From Pascua guehoae (taxonomy: Eukaryota > Basidiomycota > Tremellomycetes > Trichosporonales > Trichosporonaceae): a stretch of DNA of 64,000 nt. The position numbers and the translations under genes were made by a program. The stretch is taken from positions 140,084 through 204,083 of the forward strand of contig BCJX01000014.1 in the NCBI GenBank assembly GCA_001600415.1, read 5' to 3'. Each line of letters begins with the position of its first letter. Positions within the stretch are counted from its first letter, which is position 1. The notes under the pieces were generated by a model that was given only the letters and a program-made list of their open reading frames with translations, did no database searches and was not told the origin of the DNA. Below, piece by piece: positions 1 through 9,059 of the stretch.

Positions 1-311
1 ACCACGCGCCCCAGAACGTCGCGTCGTGCGCCGCCGTGCTTCGCGAACGCGCCGCGCGCATCCTCGCCGTCGCCGCCACCCATGGCGTGACGCACATTGT
101 CCTCGGCGCGTGGGGGTGTGGCGTCTTCCGCAACGACCCCGCCACCGTCGCCGACGCGTGGAAGACGCTCCTCGGCCCCGGCGGACGGTTCGAGGGCCGC
201 TTTGACACGGTCGTCATGGCAATCTATGATCGGTCAAAGAGCCAGGAGACGATGCGCGCCTTCAAGCTCGCGTTTCCAAAGGGGGCCGATACGGTCCATC
301 GCGATTTCTAG
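1..311 (+). CDS. Microbial-type poly(ADP-ribose) glycohydrolase (PARG-like), 3' end only
   Basis: The gene enters from the left edge; the frame is open from base 3 to a TAG ending at 311, giving the last 102 residues. The stretch ALGAWGCGVFRNDP-like (seen here as VLGAWGCGVFRNDP) followed by a variable linker and a VVMAIYDRS strand is the signature of the microbial-type PARG / TIGR02452 (DUF2263) macrodomain fold, which in characterised members removes ADP-ribose from proteins. The Gly-rich GCG loop that contacts ADP-ribose is present. The N-terminal half, with the usual catalytic Glu-Glu pair, lies outside the window, so activity cannot be judged. No intron is needed in the visible part. The GTG at 36 is an internal Val codon, not a start. 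Confidence 0.75.
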   Translation, partial: HAPQNVASCAAVLRERAARILAVAATHGVTHIVLGAWGCGVFRNDPATVADAWKTLLGPGGRFEGRFDTVVMAIYDRSKSQETMRAFKLAFPKGADTVHRDF

Positions 312-972
312 GCGCGTACCGCCGTCAACGCGTGCGTTCAATGCACACACCGATTCCAAGGCGGCAGGCAAACATTCACGACGAGGTAGCGCACAGTCAC
401 GATGAGGACGGTAGCGCACAGTCACGATGAGGACGGTAGCGCACAGTCACGATGAGGACGGTAGCGCACATTCGCCAGTGACCGCGCGGGTGGCAACAGT
501 CTAGAGCACGACGATTCAACCTTTACGAGCACGATTCAACGCACATGCACGAGACAGATATTATTGAGACCAGCATCGACCCGACACGCAGGGATGCGTA
601 TGTGGATCCGTCGGGTAGAGTGTAGAATAATACAGCATTGTAGAGCAGACCGGCAGTTGAATTGTAGACCAGACATGAACGCGGCTTGCTGCCTTGCCTC
701 GGCCTCCTCGTCCCGTCGTCAGTTGACCTGACTTTACTGGGCCGCTACCCGCTGCCACACCCATCTTTCCCGTGCCCGTGGTCGCAGAGACGCCTTGCTT
801 GCGTGCGCCACCATTCTCACCATGCCTCCGACTCCTCGCGCGCGTTGCCCTCCGCCTCACACTTGGCCCGCTTGACCTGCTCGACTGCTCCACGTGTCCA
901 TCACAGTCTCATGTCCCCGTGTGCAGAGATCCCTCGCCTACAGCATCATCATCGTCACTGTATGCACACCGC
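312..972. other. Convergent intergenic region (PARG / SRP14)
   Basis: Apart from the 25-bp tandem array nothing gene-like is visible. The two genes that flank it converge, so it should hold both 3' UTRs. Open frames here are short and compositionally unlike the neighbouring proteins. Confidence 0.6.
386..470. repeat. 25-bp tandem repeat, 3.4 copies
   Basis: Three identical 25-bp units (386-410, 411-435, 436-460; each begins GTAGCGCACAG) are followed by a 10-bp partial unit. The array lies 75 bp downstream of the PARG stop codon, probably in or just after its 3' UTR. Being perfect, it looks recently amplified. Confidence 0.9.
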
Positions 973-2008
973 CTACTCGTCGCGCGACTCGGTTCCGCGC
1001 GCCGCCTCGCGCAGCTCGATACGTTCGCGCTCGGCCTCCTTCTTCTTCTGCGCCGCAAGCTTGCGTTGCTGCGCGTGTCAGCGGGGTGTCCTATGGTCGG
1101 AGGCATCTGGGCACACGACAGGGACCGTCTGCTCAGCCCAAGAGACAATGCACTCTTCTCCAGCCCAGATATGGCAGGTCAAGTCCTAGCCCCAGTCCCC
1201 AGTCCTGTCCTGTCCCACCACCACCACCAGTGCCTCGCCCTCGACACAAACTCACCCTCTGTCGCCGTCCCTTTCCACGCTTTCCCTCGTTGCCAATAGC
1301 GACGTCGACATACAGCTCGCGCCTGCGCGCCGCCGCGGCGTCGGCGCGCGCACGCTCCTTCTTCTTGTCGCGCTTGCGCATGTGCTGCGCCATCGACGCC
1401 TTCATGAGCGCGCCGTACGCCGCGTGGAAGGTCGGGAGGGACGACGCGGGTACCTGTGGGTCAGCATGTAGTTCTAAAACCTGAACGGGCAATGGTGCTG
1501 GCTCCGCTTCGTCCCTGGCCGGAAGAGAGATGCAGATGAATTGAGGTCACCACCTCTGACCATGGTCATTGCTTTCCTCCAGACTCACCCGTGTGGAGAA
1601 GTTTGTCTCCTGGTGTGTGCACCGAATGAGGACGTCGTACTCTGCGTCCGGGTCCATCATGGCCTGGTCGCCATCGTTCTCGTATGTATCTGTCGCATCA
1701 GTAACTGGCCCCAGCTGCCGTACAATCTACCCCGGCGGGTGCGCATGTCGCCGTAGTCCAGAGTGCAACGCGCGCGGGGATCTCCGTCGCACATGCACAA
1801 ATCACCACAGCAGCATCGTTGCAACAAGGCATGGCCACTCGCGCTCGCAGGCCACTTACACCGCTTGTGCGAGAGCCAGATGGAGCCCTTTGACGGCCCC
1901 GCAAACGTCGCAGTCAGGCGAGTGAGGAACTGGGCGCGTCAGTGAGCGCTCCAGGACTGGGCCATGATCCCGGCTTACCTCGTCGGGGTTGACGAGCTCC
2001 TGCGGCAT
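973..2008 (-). CDS. SRP14: Signal recognition particle 14-kDa subunit
   Basis: Five exons (1979-2008, 1860-1929, 1589-1689, 1256-1453, 973-1068; minus strand) give 164 residues with all phases closing. The protein opens MPQELVNPDEFLTRLTATF, matching the FLTxLT start of SRP14, continues through a GSIWLSHKRY strand and the CTHQETNFSTRV segment (family: RATDGKKKISTVV), and ends in a long Lys/Arg-rich tail. SRP14 with SRP9 forms the Alu-domain heterodimer that arrests elongation during ER targeting; the fungal version acts as a homodimer or with SRP21. The start at 2008 was chosen because SRP14 proteins begin just before FLTxL and because its context (ACC ATG) is good; an in-frame ATG at 2131 would add 41 low-complexity residues and is probably 5' UTR. 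Branch sites such as CTGAC precede acceptors. Divergent from FRG1. Confidence 0.86.
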
Positions 2009-2336
2009 GGTGATGATGGGTATCGAGTGCGAGGGAGGAGGGCGATGTGGATGGTGAACTCGACCTTTGTCGTTGGTGTCGTCGTGTGCATGTCGTACCA
2101 ACTCGATGTAGTCGCCAGTCGTTTGAGACATCAAAGGGGTGGGGGACACGTGACACAGGACCGGAAATTTCAATTAGTGTGCCTTAATGCTATCCTAATG
2201 TAAGAGTCTAGTTGATTTGAATGGTGTTTGTATTGGTGACAATTTGGTCCCGCTCGACCTCCACCTGCTGCCTCCCATGTCTCCAACACCCAGTCGAACT
2301 GTTACTCTTCCTTGTCATTCAACCCCATCCAGCAAC
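2009..2336. promoter_or_regulatory. Shared SRP14/FRG1 divergent promoter region
   Basis: Only 328 bp separate the two start codons, so both 5' UTRs and promoters must fit here. No clear TATA box is visible; the stretch near 2161-2215 is locally AT-rich. A function as bidirectional promoter is inferred from the geometry. Confidence 0.5.
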
Positions 2337-3673
2337 ATGTCGTCTGGCGTCGTGTCCAAAAAGCTCAAGTTTAAAGGAGACAAGCCGAAGAAGAAGAAGC
2401 GGTCCCACCGCCAAGTCACCGGCGGCGATGAGCTCGAGGCAATGGCAACGGCCGACCCAACAGGTGAGCAGGCAGGCGAGCCTGCTGATATGCTTTCTAT
2501 GCTCAGCAGGCATGGCCGAACTTTGCTCACGTCAGGCTGGATGTTTCCCGAGGATTCCATGGACATTACGGGCCCGACGTATATTCTCCTCCCGACGGAG
2601 CCGCTGACTTGTCTGGCTGTAAGTGCAGCTGTCCCGAGCTTTCCACTGAGCTGTACTAACTCCCCAGTGGGACCCGTCCCGGCAGCGCGTGTACGCGGCG
2701 CCTGTCGACGTGCCACAAGCCCCCGAGGGCGCCAACGACCTCACCTCGAGTGAGATTCTCCAGGCCGTCGAACCGACAGACGTCAACCACGTCTGGGTCG
2801 TCTCGCGGCTTGCAGGAAGCGAAGACGTGGTCAGCCTTCGTACGAGCACGTAAGTTTCCACTACTGGTACTCTCGCGGGCTCCATCTAACATGCAGGGGC
2901 ACATTCCTGTCGGCGCTCCCGTCGGGCGCTCTGACAGCGACGGCAGCCTCGCGCGGCCCGCTGGAAGCGTTCAAGCCCCAGCTGACGCGGGACACGCTCT
3001 TCCCCGCCCTCCTCCTCAAGACACACGGGGAGACGTTTGTGTCTGCGCCTGCGAGCGACGAGGCGGTGATTTTCGCAAAGAAGGCCGAGCTCCGCGCCGA
3101 CGCCGATGCAGAGGACGAGGGCGCGCGCCTGCGCGTAAAGTGCCAGCGGGAGCATGTGTTCAAGGCGCGCTTGGCGGCCGAGGCGCAGGCGGGGACGGGC
3201 AAGCGGAGAATGCTCGACGACGGCCCTGCCGTTGGCAGTGTGGAGGACGAGTTGCGGCGAAAGTGAGTACCCCCCGGGTTTTGGAAGGGTGGAGGCCGGG
3301 TGGCGAGGTGGTGCATACGCGGACATGAACGGGCAACGCAGGAGAGAACATGGAGGGGGTGGCCACAATAGTAGCAAGGCGCACCCACCGGTGGGTAAAC
3401 GCTAACAGACAGCCGAGACGCACAGGCGTGGGGTGCTGGCCGCCACGAAGTGTCATCGAGGGATAGGAGGGAAATCAAACGTGCTGCTCGTGAAGGACGG
3501 GCTGCAGAGGTGCTGCTTGACCGGAGGGCGGCGATGAAGAGGTATGTTGTTTTGACTGGCCAATGGGTGCATGTGCATGCTGCCACCCAGGGCCCGCATG
3601 GACATTGCCCATGCGGCATGTGCAGCGTCATTTGTGTCATTGCTGACTCGACAGTGACCGTTACGCAAAGTAG
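2337..3673 (+). CDS. FRG1: FRG1 family protein (fascin-like fold, pre-mRNA processing)
   Basis: Six exons (2337-2463, 2536-2618, 2668-2849, 2897-3262, 3413-3541, 3655-3673) encode 301 residues. The N-terminus MSSGVVSKKLKFKGDKPKKKKR is the basic FRG1 leader (nuclear/nucleolar signal). The middle, from GWMFPEDSMDITGPTYILL onwards, follows the beta-trefoil core of FRG1. The end, AREGRAAEVLLDRRAAMK joined to SDRYAK, is the FRG1 C-terminal hallmark (family: LHETLLDRRAKLKADRYCK). FRG1 associates with spliceosomes, Cajal bodies and nucleoli and binds actin and RNA in animals. The last exon is only 19 nt and was placed by this C-terminal match; phases agree at all five junctions. Intron 3 ends after TCTAAC, intron 2 after TACTAAC. 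Confidence 0.9.
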
Positions 3674-4257
3674 CAGGCGGGTCCGTTCCTTGTCGTATGC
3701 ATGTACACTATACTATTACCATGTTCTGTCTGCGCAGATGAGTGTTGCATGCTGTATGGAGCAAGTTGATACGGGAGTGGATGTCGATCAGAGGCCCAAT
3801 GAACGAGTCGAAGTTGTGTCAGTCCTCATGGTCGTCATTCAGGCACGGCCTCCTCCGACTCGACCACCCACAGAGCGAGGGAGACCCACCACCAAGAACG
3901 TTGACTGGAATCCACCTATAACACTACTGGTAGCCCTCATCTCATCTCATCTACACCCTTTGTCGCCACCACAACAACAATCCCTGTCCGGTGCTCTGCA
4001 CCCCAGAAGTGCGTGTCCGGTGCCTGCAATGCCCCGCTGACGCCAGTGCCCAACCAGGTGTCCACCCCTCGCGCGCAACGACAACAACAACGACGCGGCC
4101 GAACCACAACCATCGCCAACACTGGCCTCCGTATACCCGGCTCGTACACCGTCCATTGTGCGCACGTCGCCCAGCGCGCGTAGGCCATTTTTTTTGTTCA
4201 TCTAAACTCGACACACCCCCAACCGTGTTCACCATCCGCGTCCTGCCGCCGCTCGCC
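3674..4257. other. Intergenic region upstream of the GTPBP-like gene
   Basis: No gene seen. Holds the FRG1 3' end and, near 3960-4110, A/C-rich pyrimidine-type sequence (CAACAACAA runs) typical of a fungal 5' UTR, with an AT-rich CTATAACACTA at about 3916. Confidence 0.5.
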
Positions 4258-6024
4258 ATGTCGGCCAAAATAGCCCCGCCGCCCGTCCCGCCATTGCGGG
4301 GTGGCGACGCCTTTGGGCGGGCCAACGGTGCCCAAGCACCGGCGTCGGCGGGGTCTACGGCGGCTGTGGCGGCGGGTACTGTGGGTGCTGGCTCTGGAGA
4401 CCCGCCAGTCCAGTCGGCATCGCTGAGCACGTCTGCGCCGGCGAGCATGGCTGCGGCTTCTGTCCCCGCTGCGCCGACGCCAACGTCAGCAGGCGTGGGG
4501 GGCATGTTCGCCACATCGCCGCCTGGGACGGTGACACCCTCTGTCGCTGCGGGGATTGCAGCGGCGCGGCGCCCGTCGCCATGGCACGAGCTCGCGCACT
4601 CGCTGTCGACGACGTCGCTGCGGACACGGACGCGGACGCCGTCTACGCCGCCTGCGCCTGTCGCGACGCCGCCCGACAGCGCGGGCGCGTGTGGGACCGA
4701 GTCACAGACCGAGTCGCAGGCGCTGCGCGACTGGGACCGGCTCGTGGCGGCGCCCGACTCTGACGCGGTGCGCCATGCGCTCGTGACGTCTGGCGGATCC
4801 GGGTCGCCGAGCTTATACGCAACGTCGTCTGTGGGGACTGGGAGCCCTACGCCGTCGCTCTCGGGGGCCGGAATTGTGCCCAAGCTCGCGGCCGAGCGGG
4901 ACAAGGAGGGCCACATCGAGTACAAGCTCAAACTGATTGACCCGAGTCCCGAGCGGTTTGAGCGGCTCGTGACTCAGATGATGTGGCGGCTCAAGCAGGG
5001 GCGCAACGAGGCAATCTACGAGCTCGGCCTCGCCGACGACGGCACCGTGATTGGCTTAACCCGCTCCGAGATGGATGCGAGCCTGCGCACGCTCGAGCGC
5101 ATGGCGTCCGAGGTCGGCGCGACCGTCATTGTCCTGAAAGAAATCGTCCTCACCGCACCCCAGCCCGGATCCCCCACGGCGGCGCCCGTGTCGACGCCGC
5201 CGGCGTGGCTCGCGCGCCGCCCCGATCTCGACGACCACGGCCGCCCGCGCAAGGGCACGCGCGGGCTCAACGGCGCCGTGCCAGAGTTCAAGTCGCGCCG
5301 GGACCGCAGGCGCGAGGCGGCCGAGGCCGAGGCGGCATCCCCCAACGACGACGACACGACGGCCGTCGACGACGACTCGGACTCGACGTCGGCCTTTTCC
5401 TTCTCTGACCCCCCCGCATTCCACCTCGACGCGCCCCCGCCCCCGCTCGCGCCCGACCCGGCCGTGCGCGCAGAGCAGAAACGCCGCAAATCCGCCGCGC
5501 GCCGCGAACAGCGCCGCCTAGACCTCTTACGCGGAGACGGCACGTCGCCGTCCCCCCTCCTCCCTGCGGGGCTGCACCAGGCCCTCGAGCACCAGCCCGC
5601 ACGCCCCAGCTCGCTCCGCCTCAGCACCTATGTCGCCCCCTCCGCTGCCTCCCTCGAGTCTACCACCGCACCAACAGCGTCACCCCCAGCCGCAGACCAA
5701 ACAGGACCCCACCCCGAGGCTCATGCCGGCCACGACACACAGCCCGACAGCCGCACGCCCGACGACGCATTCGTCGACAGCCTCCGCCTCCCCCTCGACC
5801 GCCTGTCGCTCTCCTTTGCCGACGTGCGCACCGACAAGGACGAGGTACAGGGCGTCTACGACATTTACGACGCAAACGACGCAGACGACGAGCTCATCTG
5901 CGTCGAGGCCCTGGTCGTACGTAAACCCCAGGGCGACGAGTGGGAGTATGGCGGTGACGATGATGGGTGGGGGCTCAGTGTGGGCGGTGGGGACGAGGAT
6001 GGGTGGGGGTTTGGGGACGACTGA
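4258..6024 (+). CDS. GTPBP1/2 N-terminal-module protein lacking a GTPase domain
   Basis: A single uninterrupted frame gives 588 residues from the ATG at 4258 (context GCC ATG TCG). The frame is open further upstream, but that extension is Thr/Arg-rich and not protein-like. Residues about 205-303 (GHIEYKLKLIDPSPERFERL, VTQMMWRLKQG, EAIYELGLADDGTVIGL, then SLRTLERMASEVGATVIVLKE) match closely the domain that precedes the G domain of animal GTPBP1/GTPBP2, ribosome-rescue GTPases. No P-loop GxxxxGK[ST], DxxG or NKxD motif follows. Instead there are a basic RRDRRREAAEAE segment, acidic and Pro-rich linkers, an ELICVEALVVRK strand and a Trp/Gly/Asp tail ending DDGWGL...GWGFGDD. The first 200 residues are Ala/Pro/Ser-rich. 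A stand-alone adaptor or regulator is possible; its function is unknown. Confidence 0.75.
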   Translation: MSAKIAPPPVPPLRGGDAFGRANGAQAPASAGSTAAVAAGTVGAGSGDPPVQSASLSTSAPASMAAASVPAAPTPTSAGVGGMFATSPPGTVTPSVAAGIAAARRPSPWHELAHSLSTTSLRTRTRTPSTPPAPVATPPDSAGACGTESQTESQALRDWDRLVAAPDSDAVRHALVTSGGSGSPSLYATSSVGTGSPTPSLSGAGIVPKLAAERDKEGHIEYKLKLIDPSPERFERLVTQMMWRLKQGRNEAIYELGLADDGTVIGLTRSEMDASLRTLERMASEVGATVIVLKEIVLTAPQPGSPTAAPVSTPPAWLARRPDLDDHGRPRKGTRGLNGAVPEFKSRRDRRREAAEAEAASPNDDDTTAVDDDSDSTSAFSFSDPPAFHLDAPPPPLAPDPAVRAEQKRRKSAARREQRRLDLLRGDGTSPSPLLPAGLHQALEHQPARPSSLRLSTYVAPSAASLESTTAPTASPPAADQTGPHPEAHAGHDTQPDSRTPDDAFVDSLRLPLDRLSLSFADVRTDKDEVQGVYDIYDANDADDELICVEALVVRKPQGDEWEYGGDDDGWGLSVGGGDEDGWGFGDD

Positions 6025-6130
6025 GCGAGTGAGGGTGAGGCGTGAGCGAGTGCGAGTGCGAGTGCTAGTGAGGAGTAAGGAGTGAGCGAGGGAGTGCGAG
6101 TGCGAATGAGAGTGAGAGTGAAGGGGTGGT
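6025..6130. repeat. Purine-rich GAGTGA/GAGTGC repeat after the stop codon
   Basis: Directly after the GTPBP-like stop codon the sequence is built from imperfect GAGTGA, GCGAGTGC and GTGAGAG units. It probably forms a G/A-only 3' UTR. Confidence 0.6.
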
Positions 6131-6506
6131 CTGCTTCGGGTACGAGAGGCGACACGCAAGACGGCCCCCCGGCCAAGGCATTGGACGGTGGACAGTCGGT
6201 GAGGAGCATGTGCTGGAGCGCACGTTGTGGATATAGCCATACGATAGTCATGTTGCATACATTGGTTTGTACGAGCACAGTTGTGTGGTTGTCGGTGGTG
6301 TGGGGCAGTTGTGTGGGACTATGGTGTGGGCCGTGGTTGGGCTGTGGTTGGGCTGCGGTGTGGGCTGTGATGGGCATGATGCCGACTGTGGTGTGGGCGT
6401 AGAGTGCTTGTCTCCCCTGTGCTTTGTCGAGTGTGACGGTCTATGACAGGTGGTGATTGCAAGCGTCTAGCAATTGACAACGGTACCGTGAGTTGCAGGG
6501 CAGCAG

Positions 6507-6582
6507 GCAGTTGCGATCAGGCAGTTGCGAACAGGGTCCGCAGTTGCCAACAGGCAGTTGCGAACAGGCAGTTGCGATCAGG
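6507..6582. repeat. 15-bp imperfect tandem repeat (GCAGTTGCGAACAGG type)
   Basis: About five units resembling GCAGTTGCGAACAGG or GCAGTTGCGATCAGG follow one another, with one interrupted copy (GGGTCCGCAGTTGCCAACAGG). No gene covers it. Confidence 0.75.
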
Positions 6583-6801
6583 CCCAACCCCAGTCCCAGC
6601 CAGCATGCAACCCATACCCAGCCGGCAGCCAGCAGCCAGCACCCAGCACCCAGCGGCCTGAACCCCACTCACCATCTACCTGTATTGGCCCACGACTCCA
6701 TGCCAGCCGACGCGAGCCAGCACCCAGCAGTCAGTGGCACGCCGGGGCGACCTTTACACAGCCGGTATTTGTGTTGCTGTCACGGGGCCTTCCGGAGACC
6801 C

Positions 6802-7001
6802 CGAGACGCAGAGGCCTAGAGACGCAGAGACGCAGAGACGCAGAGACGCAGAGACGCAGAGACGCAGAGACGCAGAGANNNNNNNNNNNNNNNNNNNNAG
6901 AGACGCAGAGACGCAGAGACGCAGAGACGCAGAGACGCAGAGACGCAGAGACGCAGAGATGCAGAGACGCAGAGATACAGAGACGCAGAGATACAGAGAC
7001 A
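6802..7001. repeat. 8-bp minisatellite (GACGCAGA)n containing an assembly gap
   Basis: Near-perfect copies of GACGCAGA run on both sides of a 20-N gap and decay into GATGCAGA and GATACAGA at the right edge. Because 8 is not a multiple of 3 each frame reads RRRDAETQ-like peptides, so the long open frames here are repeat artefacts. Array length is unknown because of the gap. Confidence 0.9.
6879..6898. other. Assembly gap (20 N)
   Basis: Twenty consecutive undetermined bases interrupt the 8-bp minisatellite; the true length is unknown. Confidence 0.98.
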
Positions 7002-7429
7002 CAGGACCCACCTCGTCAGGATGGTGAGCTTGGTTCGCGGGCTGGCGCCTCCCAGTATCGGCCCATCGTCATGTATGCGGCAGGAGTGTGCATGTGTGTA
7101 ACAGGAGTGCATGTGTGTAGCAGGAGAATGTGTAATGTGGAGGAATGTGCCGTGCAGCGTGAACGTCACGCTGCGCTGCACGGCACCGCAGAGCAACCTC
7201 CACACCACACCCACCGTCCCCACGCTACGCGCAGATGCCTGCCGTCCCGCTCCCATCCACTGTCCATCCCCGTCACTGTCGCGTGCTGTGCTCGGACAGA
7301 GGCAGGGGTGACCAATGGCCACTTATTGCAGCTCGGATCACGCAGAACCACCAGCAAAAAGACAAGGCCATGTACTGACTGTGACAACTCGAAACGCGCT
7401 GCTGCTACGCTGGCTCCCTGTAGAGTCGG

Positions 7430-7740
7430 GTCCAGCAGCAAAAGGTCAGCGCCCGCCCCCTCTACGCCGTCACGGAGGACTAGGTGGTCGCCGACCTCAC
7501 CTATGGAGCTGCTCCGGGGGATCAATTCCGGAGCGCTCGGAGGGCGATCAACTCCTCACTAAACATAGGAGGTGGCCCCGTGCTTACCACTGACGAGCCA
7601 CCTGGTATCTACCTTGGATCATGGACAGTTTTATCCTGGTCGAACTGGCGTATTTAGGAAATATCGAGTCTGGCGATAACGACGAGTATGTGGCGGAACG
7701 TGGCTGGAACGTGGTGTGACGCAAGCGGTGGGTCCCCGTC
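7430..7740. repeat. Long direct repeat, copy 1
   Basis: About 310 bp that recur in diverged form at 8103-8413. Both begin near CAGCAAAAGGT and share blocks such as ACGCCGTC, CATAGGAGGT and TATCTACCTTG, with a highly conserved core ATGGACAGTTTTATC through ATTTAGGAAATATCGAGTCTGG to CGATAAC. No coding frame is shared. The arrangement (two direct repeats, about 360 bp between them) resembles a small LTR-type non-autonomous element, but TG..CA ends and target duplications were not identified. Confidence 0.75.
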
Positions 7741-8102
7741 GCGTCCGTTGACGCATTCGGAAGAGAATCCGCGAGGTGACGATACGGCCGAGGCGTCCGG
7801 GGACGACAGAATCGATAAATCCAGCCCCGGTAGGCGTGCCACTCACATATACCGTCGCTTGCGTCGTTGCCTGGCCCGCTGTACCACCCACCGACTTGCA
7901 CGCGACTTGTACTCGATGCTGTGACGAGGGGTGCAGTGGTGGTGCGTGCCATGGTGACCACCCACACCCGATGACAACTGGTCAGTCATGTCCATCACGC
8001 AAAGGTCGAGTGCTCGGCGAGGCCATCATACGCAATGCAGTCAACGTGCTCAGCAAAAGGACATGCGCACAATGCAGTCTCGTTCAGTCACGCAGTCAAC
8101 GC

Positions 8103-8413
8103 CGACAGCAAAAGGTTAACGCCCTCCGCCTACTACGCCGTCGCGGAGGCTTTGGGAGGTCGCTAACCTAACCTATGGAGCTTCTCAACGGGGGGACCAG
8201 TCCCGGAGACCTCAGAGGGTGGTCAACCCCTCACTGGACATAGGAGGTGACCCCGCGCTTACCACCGACGGGCCACCTGTTATCTACCTTGATCATGGAC
8301 AGTTTTATCATGGTCGAACTGGCGTATTTAGGAAATATCGAGTCTGGCGATAACAGCGATTATGTGGCACAACGTGGCCAGAACGTGGCATCGTGGGGTC
8401 CGTCGCCGCTTGC
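8103..8413. repeat. Long direct repeat, copy 2
   Basis: Second copy of the repeat at 7430-7740. In the 75-bp core the two copies differ at only about one position, while the flanks differ at roughly one base in five, so conservation is uneven along the repeat. Confidence 0.75.
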
Positions 8414-8633
8414 GGGAAGGCGGAATTCCGCATGCGGTGGTGGGGTGGAGGGGTGGGTCAGGGTGTGACGCATTGGGTGGGTGTGAGTGTGTGTGTGATG
8501 GAATTCCTAATGGCGGTAGGCCTGGTAATCGGCATGGTAAACAAGATTAGGGAGCGGTTAGGGACACTTGTCATTTACTCTTGCGTCTGTCATGGTAAAC
8601 AACTGCACCGAGTGCGTCGACAACCACTTCGAC

Positions 8634-8940
8634 GAGTTGGGTTGAGTCCCATCTCTAGACGATGGTGTCCAGCATCGTGTGCCGCAAGCGTTGCGCCGAA
8701 AGCGTGCAGTGCCGCAAGCGCCGTGCCGCGAGTAGTGCGCCGCGAGCAATGGCCGCAAGCGTTTGCTCAAGTCTGGCGAGCCCCCAACCAGTGCGAGATC
8801 GTGAGTTGAGCCCCATGCCGTCGACACTCTGATGGCCAGCAACCGGCGTGACGGAAGCGGTGTTAAGCAAAGCGCCATATCGCAAGCGCTGACCGCAAGC
8901 ATGTTCAAGACCAGCGAGCAGCCGAACGCGTGCGAGAACG
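8634..8940. repeat. Diverged tandem duplication of about 150 bp
   Basis: 8634-8800 and 8801-8940 align as two degenerate copies: GAGTTGGGTTGAGTCCCAT matches GTGAGTTGAGCCCCATG, GCCGCAAGCGTTTGCTCAAG matches GACCGCAAGCATGTTCAAG, and both end near GTGCGAGA. No coding frame was found. Confidence 0.55.
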
Positions 8941-9059
8941 CGACGCCGAAGCGCAAGACTTAAGACTGCATCTACCGTTATCCGACACCGCAACGACTCG
9001 AATGAACTCACACCACACCTACTCCATTTCCCCTCCGACTCTCTTCCGATCTATGCCGT

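Noticed and set aside
386..470. CRISPR-like repeat
   Set aside because: The 25-bp units are directly abutting with no spacers and the genome is eukaryotic; it is a simple tandem repeat.
3991..4257. 89-codon upstream extension of the GTPBP-like frame
   Set aside because: It runs through CAACAACAA-type leader sequence and has no conserved residues; the ATG at 4258 has the better context.
6525..7562. 345-codon frame with repeated RRRDAETQ
   Set aside because: It is produced by the 8-bp minisatellite and spans the N gap; the same peptide appears in other frames.
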